From contig NC_063152.1 of assembly GCF_020921035.1 (NCBI RefSeq), positions 31,681,903 to 31,745,902 of the forward strand: a DNA stretch of 64,000 nt, given 5' to 3'. The stretch comes from Rhodamnia argentea. Taxonomy: Eukaryota > Streptophyta > Magnoliopsida > Myrtales > Myrtaceae. The notes beneath the pieces are model-generated. The model was not told the origin of the DNA. It did not search any database and saw only the letters and a list, made by a program, of their open reading frames with translations. This document shows positions 44,660 through 54,886 of the stretch, piece after piece. Within the stretch, counting starts at the first letter, position 1. Each line of letters begins with the position of its first letter. Position numbers and translations under genes: made by a program.

Positions 44660-44697
44660 CACGTGGTGCGAGGCCGCCGCGACACGTGGCGCACGTG
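44660..44697. promoter_or_regulatory. Cluster of three CACGTG (G-box/ABRE) sites
   Basis: CACGTGG at 44,660-44,666, CACGTGG at 44,683-44,689 and CACGTG at 44,692-44,697. It lies about 400 bp upstream of the CLE start (minus strand) and just beyond the 3' end of the neprosin pseudogene. Such spacing is typical of ABA- or light-responsive promoters (inference). Confidence 0.6.
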
Positions 44698-44810
44698 ATC
44701 TCTGCGCCGCTCATTTTGCTTCGTCGCACGTTCTTGCTTCTATGGAGTGCCGTAGGGTATATTGTTTTCTATTCGCAAGGACGGCCACGGTGTCAATAAA
44801 GTCTGATTAT

Positions 44811-47581
44811 TTAGTACTGGACATGACGTTGCACGATGGAGCACCAATATGAAATTTCAGAGTGATGTCTCAACCAATCGGGTCCCGTTAGGCCCAGCCG
44901 GTGGCCCCGCCGGGCCCAGCCGGTGGCCCCGCCGGGCCCGCCGAAAGCCATGGTGCGGTTGAGCGGGGCTTTCTGACAGCCCATGTCCTTGGCCCGGTAG
45001 TACTTGTCCTGGTCCGCATACGTTTGGGTACCTCCGGCGGCCTCCGTGTCGTGGTTCTCGTTGATGGTAGTCATGTCCTGACAGGAGGCGTCGTACAGGA
45101 TGTTGGGCAGCGGCAGGGCGCCGCGTCCCATGGGCGGGCTGGGGATGTCCGGCGGACTGTACACTTGGCCGCCCCATTCGATGTAAGTGGCCAAGTCTTG
45201 CAAGCCACCGCCGGAGAATATTACTTTCGGCCAGAATCCAACCACCGTGTAGTCGTCCCCAAGCTCTAGCCACCACAATCCAGTGGTCGGATCCTGTACA
45301 CATACAAATACACTTACATATAGGGAAGAATGCTGGCAGACTACAAGAACGGGTTACAATGTCGTATTTGATATGAAATTGGTGGAAAAACATAAAAGGA
45401 CACCGGGTTTCGAAACATCCGAACCTTACCCGATAAATGAAGTAATTGTATGTGTACACCGGTCCTGGGGTGCGAGAGATGTTTCGTAGAACCGCGTCCA
45501 TCTAGTGGTCCGAGCGCAAGAGAACGAATCCTGGACATTATGCGTTGAAGCAAGACGACCGGGCCGACTGTGCATAAATTAAACGATTAACATTGTCCCG
45601 CACCGTGTCGAAAGAACCAAAGAGAGCATCACGAATGTATGGAAACTCGCCTCGGTAAAAATGAACCGATGGTCGTAATGCGAGTATAAGGACGGATTCA
45701 CCTGAGGGAATGAATAATGTTCATGAACAGTTTGATCAACGATGAAATGTGCGATGATTTGACTTGATTCAGTAGGCTTACCATCCGCCCAGCTTGAATG
45801 AGATCAGGGCCATTCTGGATCTTGATTTGGCCGCCACTGTATTGGGATCCCCTGGACCATGGCATTTCCACGCTGCGGACCATTCCCCCTCCATTGTACT
45901 TCTTTTCCGCAACAAATTTGGTCCGAACGACGGCAAGCTGTAACGAAAAACAAAAGAACAAAAATTAATTCTTTAGTGCGAAAGATAATTTGAAAAGCTG
46001 GTCTTTGTTTTACTTTCCGAAAAAGGCTCGGAGGGGGCCATGACCGATCTCGAGCGCTGTGGAATTTTCGATTTAAGACAACAGCGAAACGGCAGGAGTC
46101 AATTCGACGAGCCCATCGCTGCAGCCTCAATGGGTGCGAGCGAGGAACCCGTCCTTCATGAAATTAATCAAGATCTTTGACTTGCAAACGAAGTTTCGAA
46201 TCGTCCAGCCAGTTACATGGTACATGAATAGTGCTTCTATTAGCATTAAAGGAGTTGAGTAATTGCACCTGTCAAATTTGAAGAAACTCGGGAGATTCTC
46301 ATTATCCTAAACCAAATAAGAATAAATTTTCCTAGCGAAAAAAGGTAAAACCAATATGCCTTCCACATAATTTCTAGTATTATTGATAGGATGGCTTTGT
46401 GCATCTATACGAGTCTTCTACCCGATCCGATCGGAGACACGTCATTCGTATTGAAATTGGATGATTCATAAGGAATTCCTTTGTTGTAGCATGACCTTAA
46501 GTGTCTATAAGCCAAATGGAAAAAGAATCAAAAACATCAATTGCCATTTCCGGTGTAAAGCCGTGATCGTCTTATCAATTCGATCGATCCCGAAGTCCTC
46601 CCCCCAAAACATTATCATGTGTTATATAGCAAGGAACGATTGCTGACTTACATGAAGGCCATGCGCCTCCTCCGTGTTCGGATCGGCATTCAGATCATGA
46701 ACTTTGGCCTGCATTTTGGCCGCAATAAGTTCTTCCTTACTTGTTCTTCTGATCGGAACTGTTCCCATTGGACAGTCCAAGCGCTCGATGGTTGCACTTT
46801 TGACTCCACTCGCCGCCGACCCTTCGAGGTTCGTCCTTCTCTTGGGACGGAGACTAGGCCTCATCTATTAGGAAAAATCATACAATTAGGAAAAAAAAAT
46901 TGAAAAACTTATACCGAAAAGTCCTCAACATGTTTCCTCAAAGTGTATCCAGATCGCAACCGTTCGAAAAAGTGCAATCGATTCCTACACATTTTGAATC
47001 CGGTGCAACAATTAAGTCAGTCTAACAAGGTGTAAGCCAATTTTCCAGACGCATGGTGCCAAAAACCCCACGTGACGCTTTTTAATATCTTTGAGCACGT
47101 GTGGTGTAGTTGCCAAAAGGGACTTGATTGCGAGGATTCAGAAAGTTAGGGACTTGATTTCAAGCTTTTCAAACGTCGAGGACTTGATCGCACACCGAAC
47201 CGAACGTGCGGGACCCTCGGTGAAGCACATTCGTCGGAGCAGAAGAGAGTAATACGCCGAAATAGAACGAGTGGTTCTTCAACAGGGGATGATCGAACGC
47301 GGGCTGCTTGTAGAAATCCACGCAATCGTATACGTCTCCATACTCGGTCTGCGCTCGTAGAACGAAAGCTCTTCATTTCTTGTTCTACAAAAATGCAAAA
47401 CAATCCACTCTAAAAATGGAAAGAAGGAAACTTTCTTGTACCTGAATTTTCCTGTCCTGACAGCAGGCTTATTCAAACGACTTAGCTCCTCCTCTATGTC
47501 CAAATCTTCCTCAGAAAATGAGCTCTTCACTTGTTGGCAAAGGAGTGAAAACAGAAGGAGCAATACGACCTTTGACTCCAT
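44811..47581 (-). pseudogene. Neprosin-domain (DUF239) protein, copy A, disrupted
   Basis: Seven exons parallel to copy B: 47,581 to about 47,432, 47,348-47,256, 46,864-46,652, 45,937-45,782, 45,701-45,651, 45,567-45,430, and 45,293 onward. A signal peptide (SKVVLLLLFSLLCQQVKSS) is followed by the neprosin activation region (RLNKPAV, CVDFYKQPAFDHPLLKNHSF) and the neprosin domain (GLWWLELGDDYTVVGFWP, YIEWGGQVYSPP, GGPGGATGWA). Lesions: TAA after CFNA and TAG after RSDH in exon 6; a 22-bp tandem duplication (44,891-44,933) that shifts the frame past the former TAA stop and adds about 45 unrelated residues; and no consensus exon-1 donor that keeps frame (AG/GTAC is out of frame; AAA/GTTTCC would keep it). 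Intact secreted members are glutamic-type prolyl endopeptidases or of unknown function. Confidence 0.8.
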
Positions 47582-48925
47582 TCGAGCAAATCCTGACCTG
47601 GATGAGATGAGACAAATTGGCCATTGAAAGCTTTTTGCTTTTGGGGTGGGTCTATTTGAATATACTTTGTAATTTTTAAGGTGAGTAACTCATCAGTGAA
47701 TAAGAAGGAGAGGGCACTGCAGTGGTCAAAGGTCAAAAGAAAAAAAGCCAAAAATGCATTTATGATAATTTGTAGGTAGGCTAAAAATGGGGAAAACAAT
47801 TTAATGATGCAATATTCAACAGTTATACACTATTCAAAAAATGGGTTTCCCGGCAATGACAAAGTTTTTGGAGAGATATCGAGATACGCTGACTAACTAG
47901 TTTGTGAGAGCGGCGTTGCCTGTGTGGTCGGCATCAAAGAAAAAGCCACATCCGTGGAAAAGGCTCGATTGGATAGCGTGGTTGGTGTTGAAACACGACC
48001 TTCGTGGAATGGACATGATTAAGTACTTCTTGTGTGCACAGGGTGAAACTAATCGAATGGCGGCAATGATAAAGTTATTTGGGTCGGTGCGCCCGGGTTA
48101 CCTCCTCAAATGAGGCTTTAATACCAATTTGAGGATCGTGATGACCGAAAAAATGTTATAATCTGTACTTATCAAGTGAGGAGTACGGAGCCTACTTACT
48201 GACTTTAAATGACGACTATCTAAAGTAACAAAAATTTAAGTACGATCAATCAATATTAATCAAGAGAAATATACATCCTAAATTTATATCTGAAATCAAT
48301 CTCTTGGAACGAATTGAATTTAGTTTTTTAACACCAAAGATCATAGTTGTGAAATGATTTCGATCCTATGTTTAAGAAAAACCGAGATCTTCGATTCAAT
48401 CCCTACTCTATGGAACCGCTTAGGGGAAAGTCGAAGTAATTCGTTTCAAAGGCTCATGGATGCACGACATGCTTTTGATTGGACAAAAATGTTAGCACTC
48501 TTGATTTAAAAAAAAAAAAAAAAAGATGATATGTGGCAATCGTTTACCTCGTGTTAAAAAAAAAAAAAAACGGTCTCAATCTTGAAAAGCAAAGGTCGTG
48601 AGTTCTTCGAAAATCATCGGCCGGTACTCTTTTATCCTAATGTTCTTCCGTATTACAACTTGAATTTATGATGCTGCTGGTGCCGAACAGATTCTACATT
48701 AAATTTGCTCGATGAGGGTCTCGAAAGCGATCGTTAATATACGATTCATGAAAAAATTGAGAGCGGTAGACTTCGTACCGCACACAATATATAGAGAACA
48801 GATTTGATGCTTTCAACGACCAAATCACATCCCATACCAAATTTGATATCCCTTTTCAAATTGATTTTTCAAATTATTGGCCAGAAGAAAAAGAAAAAAA
48901 AAAGAAAATAGCACATGATCGGGCT
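47582..48925. other. Intergenic region between the neprosin copies
   Basis: No gene. It contains two long A-runs (48,509-48,524 and 48,556-48,570). At about 48,106-48,125 (minus strand) TTGGTATTAAAGCCTC resembles a decayed tRNA-Met primer binding site of a copia-type element. Confidence 0.4.
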
Positions 48926-50712
48926 TCACCAGGCCCAGCCGGTGGCCCCGCCGGGCCCACCGTAACACATATAATGCCGTAGGGGGGCCTTCACATAGCC
49001 CATGTCCTGGGCCAAGTGATTCTTGGGCCTGTCGGAATATTCTTGGGTATCGACGGCGGGCACTTGGTCGTGGGCCTCCGTGATGGTGGTGATGTCCTGG
49101 CAAGAGGCGCTCGTCTTGATGCCGTCCAGGAACTCGCCGCGCCCCATCAGCGGGCTTTTCTCTTCCGGCGGGCTGTACACTTGGCCTCCCCATTCCATGT
49201 AAGTGGCCAAGTCCTGCAAGCCGGGCCTGGAGAATATCCTCCGTGGCCAGAACCCAACCACAATGGAGTCCTCGCCAGGTTCTAGCCACCACAGTCCACT
49301 TTTTGGATCCTGCATATATTCACAATCCTTAACTAAGGTCTTGTAGGAAATAACTGACCGAGCAAAGCGAAATGGGGCTCTGGTATATCAGAAGTTTACC
49401 CTGTAAATAAAGTAATTGTACGTGTACACCGGTCCTCCCATTCGAGAATGTGCCTCGTAAGCTGCATCGACCGGGTGATCGGATCGCACGAGAACGAACC
49501 CTGGACAGTGGACATTGAAGCAAGATGACTGGCCCATCTGTGGCAAAAATTAGGCGCTCGGCGCAGGAAGTGTTAAACGGTCAGGTCATTCGATGAATAT
49601 GTCGAAAGAAAAGAATCTTGTACAATGGGCGGAAACTAGCCTTTTGAAAGATGAACCCGCGGGTCTGATCGTCCGAGTACAAGGATGGATTCACCTGAGG
49701 GAGTTCCATGAGCAGAAGATGAGATGAGATATGCCCAGATGGAAATTAATGTTGATAAAACCAGAAGAAATGGAAAAGCACGAAACTTGCAACATCTTCT
49801 CAGATCATCTGAGAAAACCTCAAGTGGGAAATTTACACCTGCTCATCCAGATGCTTACCATCCATCCAACTTGAATGAAATCGGGGATATTTTCGATTTT
49901 CATCTGGCCTGCGCTATACTGTGCCCCGTGGACTTTTGGTACTTCTATGCTGCTCAACATCCCCCCTCCATTGTACTTCTTTAGGGATCCGAATTCGGTT
50001 CGAATAATAGCAAGCTGTAAGAATAAAAAGAAGAAGAAAACAAGAAAAACTGGATTTGTCAGTACCAAGCCAAACCTGGTACTTTGATTACGTACCTGAA
50101 AATTAGACTACTTACATGGAGGCCATGTTCCTCGATGGTGTTCGGATCGGAAAGTCGAGCGTAAACCTTCGCCTGCATTTTGGCTGTGATGAGTTCTGCT
50201 TTGCTTGTTCTTCTGATAGGGACGGTACCGGTAGGACAGTCGACGCGCTTGATAGTTGCATTTGTAATTCCACTTGTCGACAGCGTTCCTTGGTCCGTCC
50301 TCTTAGGACGGAAACTAGGCCTCATCTATCAGACCAACTCATCAGAAAAAGAAGAAGAAAAAACATAGGAAAAATGTTTTGGTAGAAACAACAGGAAGCG
50401 TACCCCGAAATGAAAGGAATGGTTCTTCAACAAAGGATGATCGAACGCGGGTTGTTTGTAAAAGTCCACGCAGCCGTACACATCCCCATGCTCGGTCTAC
50501 AAACGGAGACAACTCTCAATTACAGAACGCAAGAATTCACTCCAGCATGGACTAAAAGAGGGAGGTGAAATTCGTACATGAACTGTCTTGACAGCAGGCT
50601 TATTCAGACGCCTTAGCTCCTCCTCTATTTCTGAATCTTCCTCAGGGGACAAGCTCCTCGCTTGCAGGCAAACGAGTGAAAATAGAAGGAGCAACCCAAT
50701 CTTTGACTTCAT
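48926..50712 (-). CDS. Neprosin-domain (DUF239) secreted protein, copy B
   Basis: Exons 50,712-50,578, 50,496-50,404, 50,325-50,116, 50,014-49,859, 49,694-49,641, 49,537-49,400 and 49,309-48,926; 389 residues. I start at 50,712 (MKSKIGLLLL) because it parallels copy A; an in-frame ATG 54 bp upstream exists. Signal peptide 1-20; activation peptide about 30-140 (RLNKPAVKT, GCVDFYKQPAFDHPLLKNHS, GTVPIRRTSK); neprosin domain about 150-389 (KYNGGGMLSSIEVP, QVGWMVNPSLY, CPGFVLV, GPVYTYNYFIYR, GLWWLEPGEDSIVVGFWP, YMEWGGQVYSPP, ending GGATGWAW). The family are secreted or vacuolar proteins; some are prolyl endopeptidases with two catalytic glutamates, one plausibly in MEWGGQV (inference). Intron 5 is GC-AG (AAG/GCTAGT), as in copy A. 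No lesion seen. Confidence 0.88.
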
Positions 50713-50819
50713 CTGGGAAGAACTGACCTGGAAGATCTGAAACAAACAATTAGGAAGAAACTTCAATTGTCGATTCAGCGTCCTTTATTCCATCAACTCG
50801 AGAAGAGACGTGAGGAAGT

Positions 50820-50945
50820 TTTACCAAACGTTAAATGACGAGAAGAGGTCCAAAGGAAGCACCAGAAGGGCATGAATGACACTTGTCGACGGCCCAAAAA
50901 GAGGGGGAAGAGAACGGCACTGAAGTCCAATTGATAAATAATCCA
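50820..50945. repeat. Neprosin 5' flank segment, copy 1 of 3
   Basis: AAATGACGAGAAGAGGTCCAAAGGAAGCACCAG... CACTTGTCGACGGCCC upstream of copy B. Recognisable again at 51,965-52,086 and 52,617-52,745. Confidence 0.65.
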
Positions 50946-51964
50946 CCGAGTCAAGCAAAGGTTCTTAATGAGCAAACTGGAAAAAAAAAATGCAAAGGTT
51001 TTTTTTTTTTCTTATTTTACGAAATTAATTAGAAGACAGGAGGAAGTGGATATATATGCCGGGGAGAAACAATACCGGAAGTGTAAAAAATTATGTACGA
51101 TACTTAACTTAATACCAAAATTTTCGCCGGATCATTTAAATGTGAAATAATAAAAAAAAAAATCACTTAAGTGCATCGGATGAGAAATTTTAGCCAAAAT
51201 TAATACGTAACATTTATAATTAAATTTTAATATGAAATGGTATTTTTTTTCTTTACAAAATTCAGTCCACGTGGGCTAAAAAGTAATTTTTTAAAAAATA
51301 TTAAAAGAACCTAAAAAAGAGCTAACGATGGAAATCAGGCAGCTTGCATAGCCCTCGCCACCGCCGCCGCCCTGCCATCGCTAGGGTGGGGGATGGCCGG
51401 GCCTCGGCTAGCGTTATCTTTTTTTAATTTTGAGCTTATTTTAATTTTTTTGAAATAAAAATTGTATTAAAAATCATATTTGGACAAAAATGAAGTCATT
51501 TTAACCACTTCATTACCACGTAGGAGAGAGAAAATTTAAAAAAAACGTATGTATTTTTCATTCATCCAAATTGATGGAATTAAAGGAAGGATTCGATTGC
51601 ATCAATTTGACAAGTTTTAAGTCTTGAATGCATTTTTTTATAAGTTTTAGGAGTCAATTGTGCTTTCGTAACAAGTTCTAGGACTTCTAGTGCATTTTTT
51701 TTTTCTTTTGAAATTTTTAGCTTTTTTATTTTTTTAATCTAATTAAGTTTGCACTTTTTATGTTTTTTCAACTTTTAGTTTCTTTTTGTTCTTGACTGGA
51801 CCTCCGACAAGCCACGTTGGCTTCAAATATTAATAAAAAATGCCACGTTAGATTTCCAGCCAAACATATCACAGTTGGCACTTAAGTGATTTGAGGAAAA
51901 TTTTTCTCATTAAAGTGAGTGATGTACACAACTTGTGGTACTCCTTGTGTTCTTCTTCCTATAT
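50946..51964. other. AT-rich spacer with possible foldback ends
   Basis: A palindrome-bearing phrase AAATCACTTAAGTGC (51,161) and its inverted partner GGCACTTAAGTGATTT (51,878) bracket about 720 bp with a CCGCCGCCGCCCTGCCATCG centre. Possibly another foldback element. Confidence 0.35.
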
Positions 51965-52086
51965 GCGAGATATGCAATTGTTACCATCATGGGATGACGA
52001 GGAGAGGTCCAAAGGGAACAATAGAAGTGCATTGATGATACTTGTCGATAGGTTAGAGAATGGGAAAATTAAAGTCACTGGTGTCC
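51965..52086. repeat. Neprosin 5' flank segment, copy 2
   Basis: GAGATATGCAATTGTTACCATC...GACGAGGAGAGGTCCAAAGG...ATACTTGTCGATAGG, aligned to the flank of neprosin copy B but not followed by a gene. Confidence 0.65.
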
Positions 52087-52575
52087 AGTCCTAAAACTAT
52101 TGTAATTGTGTTAATTCAGACCATCCAGTGAACTTTAGCTGGAAATTGTTGACGTGGAATAATTTAAAAAAATATTTTACTATGTATTTTTATATTTTTA
52201 TTTATTTTTATCTTTCTCTTTTGTCCATTAGTGAGGCTAGCAAGATCGACCTTGCCGTTGCCATGGCTAGGCGAGGTTGAGCCTTGCCGGCCCTCGCCTT
52301 TGGCCGGTTGAGAAGTCGGGCGATCGGCTAGAGGAAGAAGGCAAGGAAAGAAAAAAAAAAGAGGGAAAAAGGGAAAAATTAATAGAAAATTATCTACTTC
52401 AGCACTAGTGAACAGCCATCGTCCATGTCGGCAAATTCTAGCTAAAGTTAGCTGAATGGACTGAATTGGTATAAATACAAAAGATTTAGGACTCAACTAG
52501 TAAAGAAAAAAAGAGAGGATTAGGATTGAATTGGTACGATTGCAATAGATTTAAGGCTTTTGGGGTAATGTTTCC
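52086..52575. repeat. Foldback repeat FB, copy 21
   Basis: Core CCTTGCCGGCCCTCGCCTTTGGCCGG; lies exactly between flank copies 2 and 3. Confidence 0.65.
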
Positions 52576-52616
52576 TATGGTTGAATATCAACTAGCTAAG
52601 AGAGTAGATACAATGC

Positions 52617-52745
52617 TGAGATATGCAAGTATTACCATCGTTGACTGACGAGGAGGGTTCCGAAGGAAGCACTGGAAGTGCATTAACGAGAGTTGTTGTT
52701 GATGGGCTAAAAAGGGAAATCCATAGAGCTACTAATGTCCAATTA
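52617..52745. repeat. Neprosin 5' flank segment, copy 3
   Basis: GAGATATGCAAGTATTACCATC...GACGAGGAGGGTTCCGAAGGAAG...GTTGTTGATGGGCTAAAAAGG. Confidence 0.65.
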
Positions 52746-52859
52746 ACGAGTGGTTCAACGAGTCTAGCAAAGTTAGAACCAGAGGTCAAACTGACTCGTG
52801 TGGCTCCCTCTTGCTTGTGATAAAAGAGTGATTTAGAGGTCGTCTTCCTATGATGTTCT

Positions 52860-53640
52860 CGCCGATTGCAAGTGCTTGGAACTTCTTGCTGAGGCTGAAA
52901 AAGTTCCAAGGGTGTCCAGTTCAAGCTGATTCGGTTCGGTCCTTGGATTCCGAGGCATTTTGCCTTCTCTCTTGATTAGCCATGCACAACTTGTTAGCCA
53001 CAGCAAGCAGAACTTGCAGAGTCTCGCCACTCTGCAGCTTCTGCTGGTTTTTGAGGATAAAATGATACAGTAGTTCTCTGGATGTTCCATTTCTTTGCAA
53101 GTCTAGAAGGGTATGTTTCAGCTTCATCCTTTATTGGTAGAAGTCTTATTTCCTCAGTCGCTGTTCAAAGCTTTCTCGGTGCGCTCTTCTTTTGAACTGT
53201 GGGAAGCTAGATAGTTTGCCTTCGTTGCTCTCTCTCTTTCTGCGGATTCCGACTCCATTCTTTCCCAGATCAAGAGACTAGTTAGAGATTGCCATCGAAC
53301 TAGTAGATATGCAGAGTCAGATTCCTTTAGAAAGGCATTAGACTCCTGTGTTGGAATTGAGTTCCTGAGTGTTTGCTGTGTAATATTCCAACTTGAACTT
53401 CTAACCTTGTAGCAGGTCATTCTCCTGCTTTTTGTGGACGAATCACTCTCATATCGTCGGTCATAACGAAGGAAGACTTTAATTTTTTTTCTTCCTTCGT
53501 AGCAGGTTCGATTTGAAATCCCAAAGGCAGCATACGGCCACTCTTTTGTGGACGAATCACTCTTCTTCTTTTTTTTCTAGGTTTTTTGCGTGTGTGGAAG
53601 TATGAAACTTTAAACTCAAACCCTCGTGACTCGTGAGTAC
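52860..53640. other. Possible mitochondrial-type DNA insertion
   Basis: Style differs from the surroundings: higher GC, long minus-strand open frames (53,420-53,154 and 53,127-52,921) and a repeated GTGGACGAATCACTC (53,436 and 53,558). It adjoins the plastid ndhB piece. I recognise no mitochondrial gene, so origin is a guess. Confidence 0.3.
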
Positions 53641-53808
53641 AGATCAAAGAGCAAAATAAGTCGAGGAATTGGAGCCCTTAACACAAACTAGGAAAAAGGA
53701 ACCAAAATAAGAGCTGTAAATGAGAGGAACACCGTGGAAGAAGAAGAAGAAGAAGAAGAAGTCAAAAACCACCAACGAAAGTCCATATCTAGAGCCATGG
53801 CCTCAGGC

Positions 53809-54100
53809 AACATCATGCTAAGAATAGCTAGGATTTCTAGAAGAATATGCTATTCGTTTGATGAGAAATGCAAAGGAATATCGAAAATTCGAGTGGCTGA
53901 AACCGAAGCAGCTACTGTCGAAGTAAAATAAAGAAAAGCAACGACTGAAATAGGAGAATGAGCGTGCATGAGACTTTCATCTCGCACGGCTACTAAGTGA
54001 TAAAAGAAAGAATAACTAATCTTCTTTCTTTTTTGATTACCATCCTCGCTCATGTATAAGACCGAATCCATTCGATTTCTAAAAATGATTATTAATCCTT
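53809..54100 (-). pseudogene. ndhB: Plastid DNA insertion (NUPT): ndhB group II intron end plus start of exon 2
   Basis: Minus strand: intron 3' part with GAATGGATTCGGTCTTATAC, then AGCCGTGCGAGATGAAAGTC / TCATGCACG, which is group II intron domain V. Then come the exon 2 residues [27 protein letters not shown], stop, and LLEILAILSM, matching NAD(P)H dehydrogenase subunit 2 of plastids. W of NEWHL has become a stop (TAG). About 40 bp between domain V and exon 2 of the normal plastid sequence is missing. Similarity ends at 53,809 on one side and about 54,100 on the other. Non-functional. Confidence 0.85.
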
Positions 54101-54886
54101 AACTTTTCGAGGAATCCGAAACCGGCAAAATGCGGAGGGTTTAGACTTGTTGGTATCCGACTTTGATCCTAATATTAGGTGTTATTGGACTTCTCTCGTC
54201 CCAAAAGTTAGCTCAAAGGATGAGATTTTCCCTCACGTTTAAAAATTGACTATCGGCTCTTTCCACAACCAATGTGCGACAATCCTAACAGGAGCCATGC
54301 GTGAATGAGCCGCCATTGCCAGCGGACAAAGTAGTCATCCATGCCGGCCACCACCGTCCGTAGAAACCTAGAAATCTCATCTCTCCTTTCTCGAGTCCGG
54401 CAATTTCTTTCAAAGAAATAACACATTATCTTATTATTCCACATTATAGTTAATGTTTTCGACAAAAAAAAAAATTATAGTTAATGTTCATTTATAAATG
54501 GCTAGAAGGAAAACGTGCTCCTCACGCCAGCTTTTCACGTGGCGCTTTGGAATTAAGAAGCGTTGATTGAAAATTCAAGGGCCAACTGGATCATCTAATA
54601 CCAATTATTGAAAAGACCACCCCTTTCTTAATTTTGGGTCAATCTTAGCCCAATAGTAATTATCAGGAGCCTAAAAAGTAAAACCTTGTCTTTATGGAGG
54701 CCCAATGCTAATTAAAAGAAAATTCAAGGGTCAACTTGAAAATTCCCTGATTTATAATTACCAAATGGCCTTAAACCCTGCCTGTTCTTCTTTCTTAGTC
54801 TTCCTCCCTCTAAAACCCTAGCTCCCTCCCTCCCTCCCTCCGTCTCTCTCTCTCTCTCTAAACCTGAGCAGGCGAAACTCGCAATC
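54101..54886 (+). promoter_or_regulatory. Upstream region and leader of the RH48-type helicase
   Basis: Contains AAACCCTA (telo-box, 54,813-54,820) followed by CTCCCTCC repeats and a CT microsatellite (about 54,841-54,860) in the leader, an arrangement common in genes of growth and organelle gene expression. TTTATAATTACC at about 54,751 could serve as TATA box. Confidence 0.5.

Noticed and set aside
44901-45285. Plus-strand open frames antisense to both neprosin last exons (also 49,016-49,285)
   Set aside because: Mirror frames caused by codon composition; both paralogues show them at the same place and no independent signal exists.
44857-45501. Long minus-strand frame of 214 codons over the neprosin pseudogene
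   Set aside because: It is an alternative frame reading through exon 6, intron and exon 7 of the neprosin sequence; the family similarity lies in the overlapping frame.
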